A stretch of DNA of 64,000 bases from Elusimicrobiota bacterium (GTDB lineage: Bacteria > Elusimicrobiota > Elusimicrobia > UBA1565 > UBA9628), in assembly GCA_016218545.1 (NCBI GenBank), contig JACRDQ010000036.1:248001-312000 (forward strand), given 5' to 3'. The notes under the pieces are model-generated. The model had not been told where the DNA came from. It saw only the letters and a list, made by a program, of their open reading frames with translations, and did not search any database. Shown here piece by piece: positions 34,846 to 41,893 of this stretch. A program made the position numbers and the translations under genes. Each line of letters opens with the position of its first letter. Position 1 is the stretch's first letter.

Positions 34846-35949
34846 ATGAATACAGATATCCGCAGAACCAAATCTAGGCGTTACAGGACTGCCCCAATTC
34901 AGTACGTGTTCCTTGACATTGTTGAGTACTCTAAGAATCGTAGTGTTGAGGCCCAGACGGATATTATTCGAGAACTCAACACCCTAGTATCGCGGAGTGT
35001 CCGCCAGGCACACCGGACAAGCCGTGGGGTTACCTACCTCCCGACTGGTGATGGCATTTGCATCGCAATTATGGACAGTCCCCGCTCGTTCGATGTTCAT
35101 CTCCAGATCGCACTCTCGATACTCAACCGCATCCACAGATACAACCGCGCGCAGCGAGATCCCTCTAGAAAGTTCAATGTGCGTATTGGGATAAACGAGA
35201 ACACCGACAATCTGATTAGCGACATCAACAAGAGGCGAAACATTTCAGGAGCCGGCATTACTATTGCTCAGCGGGTAATGGGACTTGCCGATGCCGGGAA
35301 CATCCTGGTCGGCCGGTCAGTATACGAGCGACTTTCACAACGCGAGAAATACCTTCGCTCTTTCCGCCGCTTCCGAACCCACATCAAGCACGGCCTGTCA
35401 ATTGAGGCATACCAGTTCATTAACAGGCACCTCAACTTCCTAAACTGCGAACTACCGACAGTGTTCCGGGCAAAGTTTCGCCAAGCCTCAGCACTGACAG
35501 AAGAAGTAGCCCATCTCATCGCCAATACAGCCAGCCACCGGGACTTCATCGCCCAGCATTGTGGTAGCGGGCAACAGAACTACGCCCTCCGATTGCTTAT
35601 GATATTCCTTGCACAAGATTCGATGTCCCAGGCCCATTCATCTGCTTTCCACCCGCCCACCTCCAAGCGGTTGAACCGAGGCGCAACCAGCCTTGCAGAC
35701 GAGTACCGATATTATAAGGCCATCCACTTTTGGGTTGCCTGCGATTTCGTCTCGATGTACTCCGAATTGAACCTTAAGGTCTACACCGATTTGTTCGCCC
35801 ACGACTATCTCGAAGTCACACAGAAGGGGTTGCATTGGCTACGACGGGATTTCCCGGCCATTGCTAAGCAATTTGGACTCGAAGGGCGTCTAACACGCGC
35901 TTCAGCCGGCCGCGCTCGCCACCGTCAGCAAAAGGCACGCGGCGATTGA
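34846..35949 (+). CDS. Class III nucleotide cyclase with helical C-terminal domain (candidate defence signal synthase)
   Basis: The 367-residue protein has a class III cyclase core. The metal-binding Asp residues are Asp24 in VFLDIVEYS and Asp69 in YLPTGDGICI. The pattern RIGINENTDN follows, then ISGAGITIAQRVMGLADAGN, where the canonical VNxAxR motif reads ITIAQR: Thr139 replaces the usual Asn and Arg143 is kept. The C-terminal 170 residues are helical with no membrane segment and no recognised domain. It should be soluble. AT-richer codons set it apart from core genes. AGAGG precedes the ATG. Its neighbours encode an FRG protein and a nuclease-like protein, so it may make a cyclic nucleotide alarm signal as in Pycsar or CBASS-like defence; that is inference. 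Confidence 0.85.
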   Translation: MNTDIRRTKSRRYRTAPIQYVFLDIVEYSKNRSVEAQTDIIRELNTLVSRSVRQAHRTSRGVTYLPTGDGICIAIMDSPRSFDVHLQIALSILNRIHRYNRAQRDPSRKFNVRIGINENTDNLISDINKRRNISGAGITIAQRVMGLADAGNILVGRSVYERLSQREKYLRSFRRFRTHIKHGLSIEAYQFINRHLNFLNCELPTVFRAKFRQASALTEEVAHLIANTASHRDFIAQHCGSGQQNYALRLLMIFLAQDSMSQAHSSAFHPPTSKRLNRGATSLADEYRYYKAIHFWVACDFVSMYSELNLKVYTDLFAHDYLEVTQKGLHWLRRDFPAIAKQFGLEGRLTRASAGRARHRQQKARGD

Positions 35950-35968
35950 GCGCAGCGTTGACACACAT

Positions 35969-36820
35969 ATGGAAGAGATAAAGGCCAACTCTCTTAATGA
36001 ACTACGGAAAGTCATATCGGACTTCCGAAAGGTAGTTGCAAGCTACGACATCCCCATTGTGAGCGGGAAACCGTGTATTGAAAGGGGCGACATCCTGTTC
36101 CGAGGGCAGGAGAACGCTTCCTGGAAATTGGAAACGACGTTAGAACGAGCCTCGCCTGACAAGTTCTATGTTCGAGGCTATGTTCATCGAGCCCTACGCG
36201 GAATCCACCAAATCGAATCTTTTTCCGGCCATCGCTGGCAGATCGACCGCAGCAAAATCGATGCCGAATTCGCCGACAACCACGAATTCCGCATCAACCT
36301 GCCCGGTTATTCGTATCTCGTTTACCTTCGGCATTCCAGCTTTCCTTCACCGCTACTTGACTGGAGTGAATCGCCTTACGTGGCAACGTTCTTTGCTTAT
36401 GAATCTGCACGGGGCAAAGATGATCTTGCATTATACTGCTATGCCGAAAGGCCCCGTGGCACCAAAGGCGGCTGGAGTGGCGAGGCATTGATCGATGTGC
36501 AAGGGCCTTTCGTAACCACGCACAAGCGGCATTTTTCGCAGAGGGCTTGGTATTCGGTTGCTGGGCGGTGGGACGAGAATCGGAAGGATCATTACTTTGT
36601 CACACATGAAGAGGTGTTCCAACGGAATCAACCCGACCAGGACGTCCTACTGAAAATTCGCATGCCAAGTTCCATTCGGAAGCAAGTCCTGGAAGAACTC
36701 GGCGACTACAACATTAACTATTTCACCCTATTCCATAGTGAGGATGCGCTAATCAAGTCCATTGCTATGACAACCTTCGATTCTAGTGATGACTCGCATG
36801 GTAGAACTGGTGGGCGCTAG
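35969..36820 (+). CDS. FRG-domain protein
   Basis: The 283-residue protein has the FRG signature, DILFRGQENASWKL near residue 41 and YLRHSSFPSPLLDWSESPYV near 119, as in FRG-domain proteins (named for the Phe-Arg-Gly motif). The biochemical role of FRG domains is not established. It begins 19 bases after the cyclase stop and shares that gene's low G+C, so the two were probably acquired together. There is no signal peptide or membrane segment. No clear ribosome-binding site precedes the ATG. Confidence 0.85.
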   Translation: MEEIKANSLNELRKVISDFRKVVASYDIPIVSGKPCIERGDILFRGQENASWKLETTLERASPDKFYVRGYVHRALRGIHQIESFSGHRWQIDRSKIDAEFADNHEFRINLPGYSYLVYLRHSSFPSPLLDWSESPYVATFFAYESARGKDDLALYCYAERPRGTKGGWSGEALIDVQGPFVTTHKRHFSQRAWYSVAGRWDENRKDHYFVTHEEVFQRNQPDQDVLLKIRMPSSIRKQVLEELGDYNINYFTLFHSEDALIKSIAMTTFDSSDDSHGRTGGR

Positions 36821-36868
36821 CACGATAGCCGCTGAACATAGGCATAGAGGAAATGAGGGGGGTTCGCC

Positions 36869-37372
36869 GTGGCCGCTAAAAAGCGCCCACAGCTCATCCA
36901 AACGTTGCCGGACAGGAGACGATCTATGGGATTGATGGACAGTTTGAAGTTCAAGTTCTGGGACGGCCTCGGCACCGTCACCGATCTCATTCAATCCTGG
37001 CAACCGGAAGGCTGCAAGAGCGAAAAGGACTTTGAGAAATCATTGTTCTCCCACCTTCAAAAAGAACTATCTGACATCCGCATAACGAAGCAATATGCCC
37101 GCGGCCGAATCAAGGCAGACATCGTGATCGCCGAGGAACTCATTATCGAACTGAAAACCAATCTCAAGACAACGGGCCAACTCCAGCGCCTGATGGGCCA
37201 ATTGTTGATATACAAGACCGCGTGGCCTGGGAAGACGATTGTCATTTTGACTGGTCAGACCGATGCAGACCTGCGGAAGGAACTAGACCGGAACATCAAG
37301 GCTCATTTCGAGGATTTTAATCCATTTGATCCATGGCGCTTGGACTCAAGCATTCTCATTGTGCAAAAATGA
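36869..37372 (+). CDS. PD-(D/E)XK nuclease-like protein
   Basis: From the GTG at 36869 (a G-rich GAGGGGGG lies a few bases upstream) the 167-residue protein has a plausible PD-(D/E)XK core: acidic residues in SEKDFEKSLFSHLQKEL, Asp84 in KADIVI, Glu94-Leu-Lys96 in LIIELKTNL and Gln residues in GQLQRLMGQLLIY. This arrangement is typical of restriction-like nucleases that carry a substrate-binding Gln helix. I infer DNA or RNA cleavage; the exact family is not recognised. It is the third gene of the low-G+C cassette with the cyclase and the FRG protein and is the natural effector candidate. Confidence 0.7.
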   Translation: MAAKKRPQLIQTLPDRRRSMGLMDSLKFKFWDGLGTVTDLIQSWQPEGCKSEKDFEKSLFSHLQKELSDIRITKQYARGRIKADIVIAEELIIELKTNLKTTGQLQRLMGQLLIYKTAWPGKTIVILTGQTDADLRKELDRNIKAHFEDFNPFDPWRLDSSILIVQK

Positions 37373-37552
37373 CCGACCAACCCAGGATTGAGCGGACAGA
37401 CGAATAGCTTTGCGGAGAACGCGGTCCTCGTAGATGCCGTGCGGATGCTGCTTGGGTGTCTTCTTCTTCATGGTTTGATAATGAGGCCCTGGCGAGTTAC
37501 CTTTCCTGAACGAATCGAAGCATTCTTGGCTTAGATCGCGTCCGGAATTCAC
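37346..37552 (-). CDS. Possible small protein downstream of the immunity-like gene
   Basis: A 68-codon frame opens at a GTG four bases after the stop of the immunity-like gene and runs 27 bases into the 3' end of the nuclease-like gene on the other strand. The product is basic (MKKKTPKQHPHGIYEDR). There is no family match and no ribosome-binding site beyond the coupling distance. The rest of the 184-base gap between the convergent genes holds nothing I can name. It may be chance. Confidence 0.25.
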   Translation of the reverse strand: MNSGRDLSQECFDSFRKGNSPGPHYQTMKKKTPKQHPHGIYEDRVLRKAIRLSAQSWVGRSFLHNENA

Positions 37553-37556
37553 CCGG

Positions 37557-37952
37557 CTACTTTTTCGGCGGCTCCCAGGTGACGATGGACTTGCAGAACT
37601 CCTTGGTGGCCGGGCCCATGTAGTTTCGCGCCCGCTGCAAAGTCAACTCATCGGAGCAGATAGGCTCGCAAACAGAGTTATGAATCACCTCCTGCACATG
37701 CTCCTCCGGGTGGCTGGCGAGCATTTCGACAAAATCGAAAATCTTACGGAGCAGGCGCTCGTCAGGCTTCTCCCGCAGCAGCAGTTCCTTAATGGTCTTG
37801 CTCACGACCTCCTCGTAAGCTATGTGCTGCCCCGACCATACGCCATCGGGCTCAACCAAAGCCAGCACGCGGTCATGGGATGCTCGAAGCTCTGGGATTG
37901 CTTCGAGCAACTTCTCCGTCATGTTCTCAAAGGTGATATTCTTGGGGTTCAT
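37557..37952 (-). CDS. DUF7674-like small protein, candidate immunity protein
   Basis: The 131-residue acidic protein has EKLLEAIPELRASHDRVLAL, GQHIAYEEVVSKTIKELLLR, KIFDFVEMLASHPEEHVQEV and a final YMGPATKEF. That pattern matches DUF7674-type proteins, often found as small partners of polymorphic toxins. The ATG overlaps the stop of the secreted toxin-like gene, the usual toxin-immunity arrangement. I infer immunity from context; the family's function is not proven. Confidence 0.7.
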   Translation of the reverse strand: MNPKNITFENMTEKLLEAIPELRASHDRVLALVEPDGVWSGQHIAYEEVVSKTIKELLLREKPDERLLRKIFDFVEMLASHPEEHVQEVIHNSVCEPICSDELTLQRARNYMGPATKEFCKSIVTWEPPKK

Positions 37953-39433
37953 GGTCTCACGCCTGCCTTAAGGGCGTTCTTTAGATCGGCGACGAGTGCT
38001 TCCGCAGTAGCGCGGTCAACGGGGTCCAGATTGGTTCGCCGGAGGATTTTTTCCAAGTTGGTTATATTCTGCTGAGCCTTCATTGCATGGAATTTGTTGC
38101 CCGTCGGAAGGCCGGTTCGAGCTTCGTTTCTAACCGCTCCCGCCGTTCCTCCCGGCAGTCGGTCTGTCTCCTGAAATAGCCTATCGATTGCTCTCTGAAG
38201 TTGCGGGTCCTTAGCGGAGGGCTTCTTTAAACTGCTGCTCTTCCCATCCGAGGCAGGCTTCCTCACCTGCTCAACTCCCCGGCCATCCGTGTTGCCTAGC
38301 TTGGGGTCCTTGCTTTCCCCGGACATGAGCAAAATGGAGCCAGCCCCCGCAATCGCTCCTGCCTGAGGCAGTGTCACACTGGCGCTGGGCGCTGTCACAC
38401 TCGCGGCAGAGGCTGGAGCCAACGCAGCCGCTCCCCCGCGGCCAAGGACCAGCCCGGTCCTGGCTGCCAACCCGCTGCCGCCCGCAAGGACAGCCGGGCC
38501 GGCAAGGCGCGCGATGACGATGACCGCGCCGACTCCGACAGCCAAGCTCGCATAGGGATGGTCTTGGATGAAGGTCTTGGCGCGGAGCACGACATCATCG
38601 GCGATATCCAGAAGGCCTCTTGATGGAGTTCCAGGAGCAGGTTCTTCTGCTTGGCCTGATTTGCTGGCCCGATAGACGCCAAGGCCAGCGATCGTCAGTC
38701 CAGTCAGCGCGATGAGCAGTGGCAAGGGAGGCAGGCTTACGGGTCTTTCAGATGGCGTGCCGGAACCGGCCTTTGCCGCTGAGGGGACCACGATGGGCTC
38801 CCGCTTGCCTTGGGCGGACGTCTTGGTCGGCTGCGCGGATTCACGTCGAGGCTGCAATGTCTCTTGAGCCTCCCCACGGCTTGGGGAAGCTTGCGTCAGG
38901 GAGTTGACCGTCTCCTTCGAAGCGCCTCTCCTTCCGACCGAAAGGTTGCAGATGGCCTCAGCGCTCGGGTCCCCGGGCTTCCTCTGCAAGGCCTCCTGAG
39001 CTGCTTGGGCGGCAGCCGGGTAATCCCCCATCTGAAAGAGAGCTTGAGCGGCTAGGGTCGGGCCTACGGGACTGGCTGGTTCGAGCTGTTCCAGTTGGGC
39101 AGCAACGCGGATAGCGTTCTGGCCCCGGTCAGGCTCGTGCTCATCGAGCATGAGATAACCCCTGGCGATCTGGGCAAGCTCATCAGGCGTCTTGGCTTTG
39201 GCTTCCAGCCCGGAAAGGTCCGCTCGCGCGGCTTGGCGCTGGTCCGGAGACATGGACCAGACAAGCTGCTCAAGAGTCGGGGCTCCCTTGAATTGCGCAA
39301 GCTGGTCTTTGCTGTACTGAGATCGGAAGACTTTCTTCAGGAGGGGTTGCTCGACGGGTCGGGTCTGAGGCTCAGCGCCGCAGATCGGAGCGCAGACGGA
39401 GAGAAGCGAAAGGATCGCCACGAAGCGAAGCAT
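37949..39433 (-). CDS. Secreted TPR protein with polymorphic-toxin-like C-terminus
   Basis: The 494-residue protein has a signal peptide (MLRFVAILSLLSVCAPICGA), a TPR-like helical part (LAAQALFQMGDYPAAAQAAQ), a Ser/Thr/Arg-rich linker, and two hydrophobic stretches (PLPLLIALTGLTIAGLGVY and ASLAVGVGAVIVIARLAGPA). The last 80 residues contain LFQETDRLPGGTAGAVRNE, KFHAMKAQQNITNLEKILRR and DRATAEALVADLKNAL, a module seen at the ends of RHS/WapA-type polymorphic toxins. CAGGTGAT precedes the ATG at 39433. The next gene overlaps by four bases and is the probable immunity gene. The toxic activity is unknown. Confidence 0.75.
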   Translation of the reverse strand: MLRFVAILSLLSVCAPICGAEPQTRPVEQPLLKKVFRSQYSKDQLAQFKGAPTLEQLVWSMSPDQRQAARADLSGLEAKAKTPDELAQIARGYLMLDEHEPDRGQNAIRVAAQLEQLEPASPVGPTLAAQALFQMGDYPAAAQAAQEALQRKPGDPSAEAICNLSVGRRGASKETVNSLTQASPSRGEAQETLQPRRESAQPTKTSAQGKREPIVVPSAAKAGSGTPSERPVSLPPLPLLIALTGLTIAGLGVYRASKSGQAEEPAPGTPSRGLLDIADDVVLRAKTFIQDHPYASLAVGVGAVIVIARLAGPAVLAGGSGLAARTGLVLGRGGAAALAPASAASVTAPSASVTLPQAGAIAGAGSILLMSGESKDPKLGNTDGRGVEQVRKPASDGKSSSLKKPSAKDPQLQRAIDRLFQETDRLPGGTAGAVRNEARTGLPTGNKFHAMKAQQNITNLEKILRRTNLDPVDRATAEALVADLKNALKAGVRP

Positions 39434-39437
39434 CGGA

Positions 39438-39641
39438 TCACCTGCTTGAAGGGTAGCTCCGGAACCAGAAATTGTCAATGCTTTTCGAGCGAATCAGCCA
39501 AAGCTTCATCGAGGGGCACGGCATGTCGCGACGGAAGAAATTGATTGCGCTCCCACCTTTCAGCGCGAAGCATTTCTCCTTGGCCACATGCGCAAGGATG
39601 CGCAGCATCAGCCGCGCCTGCTCAAGACATGGACTCTTCAT
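39438..39641 (-). pseudogene. abiEii: abiEii (nucleotidyltransferase toxin) N-terminal remnant
   Basis: The first ~38 residues, with LMLRILAHVAKEKCFALKGG and SAINFFRRDMP, closely match the N-terminus of AbiEii/AbiGii toxins (consensus VAKEECFALHGGTAINLFVRDMP). Directly after DMP the expected RLSVDIDL motif is missing and the frame runs into unrelated sequence. The nucleotidyltransferase active-site Asp residues are therefore gone. It overlaps the tail of an abiEi remnant, in the normal abiEi-abiEii order. Confidence 0.6.
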
Positions 39642-39834
39642 GTGGGGGCTTCCCCTGATTGTAGCGCTGGAACGGCACGGTTATCAGGTACTTCGGGTCC
39701 AAGTGCCCGTCCTTGACGAGGACTCGCTTGCCTTTCCCCAGGTTGACTCTCTTGAGGTCGAGCTTCGCTACCCAGGGATGTTCGCACAACTCGGCCAGAA
39801 GGAGGAAGAGCCGCTTTGCCTTCACCGAGCGAGG
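39622..39834 (-). pseudogene. abiEi: abiEi (antitoxin) C-terminal remnant
   Basis: About 70 residues, VKAKRLFLLLAELCEHPWVA then LDLKRVNLGKGKRVLVKDG and LDPKYLITVP, match the C-terminal part of AbiEi antitoxins (consensus DLGxGKRxxVxxGxLDxKYxITVP). A TAG lies just upstream in frame, and no N-terminal winged-helix sequence is present. With the abiEii remnant this marks a decayed type IV toxin-antitoxin operon. Confidence 0.6.
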
Positions 39835-39922
39835 CTAATTCTACAAATCGGATGCACCGGCTGCCCAACACCGGATTCTGCTGACGCGCGCCGCCAGGGA
39901 ATCCCAATAGCGCGCGCGGCAG

Positions 39923-40044
39923 ATCCAATCGTTGAAGCTGTAGGAAAACCCCTCGGGGGAACGGGCTCTCAAACCCAGTTGCGCGATGCGCGGATAGGAT
40001 GAAGAATCGGCCATCAGTGGGGGTTTTCTACAGCCTCGTTAGGC
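39923..40044 (+). repeat. attC-like imperfect inverted repeat (122 bp)
   Basis: The element starts with ATCCAAT (close to the R'' consensus RYYYAAC) and ends with GTTAGGC (a match to the R' consensus GTTRRRY). Inside, GCTGTAGGAAAACCCC on the left pairs with GGGGTTTTCTACAGC on the right apart from one extra base, like the extrahelical bases of integron attC sites. The length is right for attC. No integrase gene is in the window. Other explanations are a decayed mobile-element end or a transcription terminator. Confidence 0.45.
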
Positions 40045-40066
40045 GCAGCTATTCGGGGCCTTGACA

Positions 40067-40090
40067 AAGCGTACGTTTTATGGTACGCTT
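40067..40090. promoter_or_regulatory. Operator of the toxin-antitoxin pair
   Basis: AAGCGTAC and GTACGCTT form a perfect inverted repeat of 8-base arms around an 8-base spacer. The right arm overlaps the first base of a TATAAT box (40090-40095), and TTGACA lies immediately to the left (40061-40066), although its 23-base spacing from TATAAT is long. GTAC cores are typical of YefM-type operators, so autoregulation is likely. Confidence 0.65.
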
Positions 40091-40107
40091 ATAATGGAGA
40101 CCATCAT

Positions 40108-40350
40108 ATGACCACCATGACCGCGAGCACCGCCAGGGCCCGCCTTTACAAGCTGCTGGATCAAACCGCTGAATCGCATGAGCCCGTCCAGATCACCGGC
40201 CGACGGTGCAGTGCCGTACTCATCGGGGAAGAGGATTGGAGGTCCATCCAGGAAACCCTCTATCTGCTCTCGATCCCAGGAATGCGCGAGTCAATAAGAG
40301 CGGGCCTCAAGACCCCCGTTAAGAAGTGTGCCAAGAGACTCGCCTGGTGA
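40108..40350 (+). CDS. YefM/Phd-family antitoxin
   Basis: The 80-residue protein has MTASTARARLYKLLDQTAES, VQITGRRCSAVLIGEEDWRS and LYLLSIPGMRESI, the usual YefM pattern with an N-terminal DNA-binding part and a C-terminal toxin-binding tail. GGAGA lies seven bases before the ATG; an in-frame ATG at 40117 is an alternative. Its stop overlaps the toxin start (GTGA), so both are made together. The operator just upstream suggests self-repression. Confidence 0.9.
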   Translation: MTTMTASTARARLYKLLDQTAESHEPVQITGRRCSAVLIGEEDWRSIQETLYLLSIPGMRESIRAGLKTPVKKCAKRLAW

Positions 40351-40610
40351 ACTGGCAACTCGTCTTCACAAAGCAAGCCCAAAAGGACGCCAAGAAATTA
40401 AGTGCGTCTGGGCTTCGACCCAAGGCTGAGTCCCTCCTAAAGGTCCTTCAAACCAATCCCTTCAAGAGCCCACCTCCCTTCGAGAAATTAGTGGGCGATC
40501 TGTCCGGGGCCTATTCCCGTCGGATCAACATACAGCATCGGTTAGTCTATGAGGTCTTGCCTGCCATCAGCGCCGTCAAAGTCATCCGGATGTGGTCACA
40601 CTACGAATAG
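40347..40610 (+). CDS. YoeB/Txe-family mRNA-interferase toxin
   Basis: The 87-residue protein begins with GTG and reads VNWQLVFTKQAQKDAKKLSA. It has RRINIQHRLVYEV and ends IRMWSHYE, the conserved YoeB tail that carries the catalytic His. YoeB toxins cleave ribosome-bound mRNA. All motifs are intact, so the pair should be functional. It ends 62 bases before lolC, at the right edge of the accessory island. Confidence 0.9.
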   Translation: MNWQLVFTKQAQKDAKKLSASGLRPKAESLLKVLQTNPFKSPPPFEKLVGDLSGAYSRRINIQHRLVYEVLPAISAVKVIRMWSHYE

Positions 40611-40672
40611 CGCGTCCCCCACGCGTTCTTGCCCCGAGCGCACGTCTGAAAACGGTATAATGACCGGCCGAT

Positions 40673-41893
40673 ATGAAGTTCGAGACCTTCATCGCCATCC
40701 GCTATCTCAGGGCAAAGAGAAAGGGACTCTTCGCCATGGTCACCACGGGCATCGGCGTGGCAGGGGTCACGGTGGGAGTGGCGGCGCTTCTGACGACCTT
40801 GTCGGTCATGAACGGGTTTCAGACGGACATCCAGAAGAAGATCGTGGGAGCCCAGGCGCATCTGACGGTCTATGGGTCCATGGGTGCTGCAAGGGCTACG
40901 TCGGTGGAGGGGCTGCTCCTCGCTGATCCGGATGTGGCGGCTTGCGCGCCCTTCGTCCTGGGGCAGGCGATCGTCAACAGCAAGGGCAGGTCCTTGGGCG
41001 TGGTTTTGAAGGGACTTGAGCCGTCCAGGGAGTTCGCGGTCAATGACCTGGGCAAGACGCTCTCGGAGGGCTCCTGGGACGGTCTGAAGGGAGACGGCAA
41101 GACGCCTGGCATCGTGTTGGGAGTGGAGCTCTCCGCCAACATGAACGCGCCGGTGGGTGCCGAGGTGGTGCTGGTCTCGCCGAAGAGCGTCTCCACGCCT
41201 TTGGGCATGCTTCCGCGCATGCAGAGATACAAGGTCACGGGAGTGCTGCACACGGGCTATTACGAGTACGACGCGACCACGGCCTACACGTCGCTGGAGG
41301 CGGCTCAGAAGTTCTTCGGCATGGAAGAGGGCGCCATGGGGTTCGGGGCCAAGCTCAAGGACATCAACCGGGCGGACGCGGCTGCCAAGCGCATCCAGGC
41401 CGCCCTGGGGCTCAACTATTTCGTGCGCACGTTCAAGCAGATGAACCGCACGCTCTTTGCGGCCTTGAAGCTCGAGAAAGCGGTGATGTTCATCATCCTC
41501 ACCCTCATCATCCTGGTCGCGTCCTTGAACATCGCCTCGAACCTGATCCTGCTGGGCGTGGAGAAGACGCGGGACATCGGGCTTCTGCGCGCCATGGGAG
41601 CGACCCCGGCGCAGGTCCGGAAGATCTTTTGGACCTTGGGCTTGTTCATCGGAGGCGCCGGAGTGGCGGGCGGCATGCTCCTGGGCCTTGGGCTTTGCTG
41701 GGTCATCTACCGCTATCCGATCGTGGAGCTTCCCGGCGACATCTACTATCTCTCCCGCGTGCCTGTGTCGGTCCAACTGCGCGACGTGCTGGCAGTGACG
41801 GTCTCGGGACTCCTGCTCTCCTTGCTGGCCACGATCTATCCTGCAAGCCGGGCTTCCAAGGTCAATCCGGTCGAGGCCATCCACTATGGCTAA
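40673..41893 (+). CDS. lolC: Lipoprotein-releasing ABC permease LolC/LolE
   Basis: The 406-residue protein starts KFETFIAIRYLRAKRKGLFA, has one N-terminal helix, a large periplasmic domain and three C-terminal helices, and ends [17 protein letters not shown], as LolC/E proteins do. With LolD it should extract outer-membrane lipoproteins from the inner membrane, which implies a diderm envelope. TATAAT (40656-40661) lies 11 bases before the ATG and no Shine-Dalgarno is seen. Only one permease gene is present, so the complex is probably a homodimer. The stop overlaps lolD by eight bases. Confidence 0.92.
   Translation: MKFETFIAIRYLRAKRKGLFAMVTTGIGVAGVTVGVAALLTTLSVMNGFQTDIQKKIVGAQAHLTVYGSMGAARATSVEGLLLADPDVAACAPFVLGQAIVNSKGRSLGVVLKGLEPSREFAVNDLGKTLSEGSWDGLKGDGKTPGIVLGVELSANMNAPVGAEVVLVSPKSVSTPLGMLPRMQRYKVTGVLHTGYYEYDATTAYTSLEAAQKFFGMEEGAMGFGAKLKDINRADAAAKRIQAALGLNYFVRTFKQMNRTLFAALKLEKAVMFIILTLIILVASLNIASNLILLGVEKTRDIGLLRAMGATPAQVRKIFWTLGLFIGGAGVAGGMLLGLGLCWVIYRYPIVELPGDIYYLSRVPVSVQLRDVLAVTVSGLLLSLLATIYPASRASKVNPVEAIHYG

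Noticed and set aside
37373..37556. attC site or tRNA between the nuclease-like and immunity-like genes
   Set aside because: No R''/R' box pair and no strong inverted repeat is visible in this gap.
39472..40002. Plus-strand 176-codon frame across the AbiE relic region
   Set aside because: No family resemblance and mixed composition; the minus strand of the same region matches AbiEi and AbiEii.
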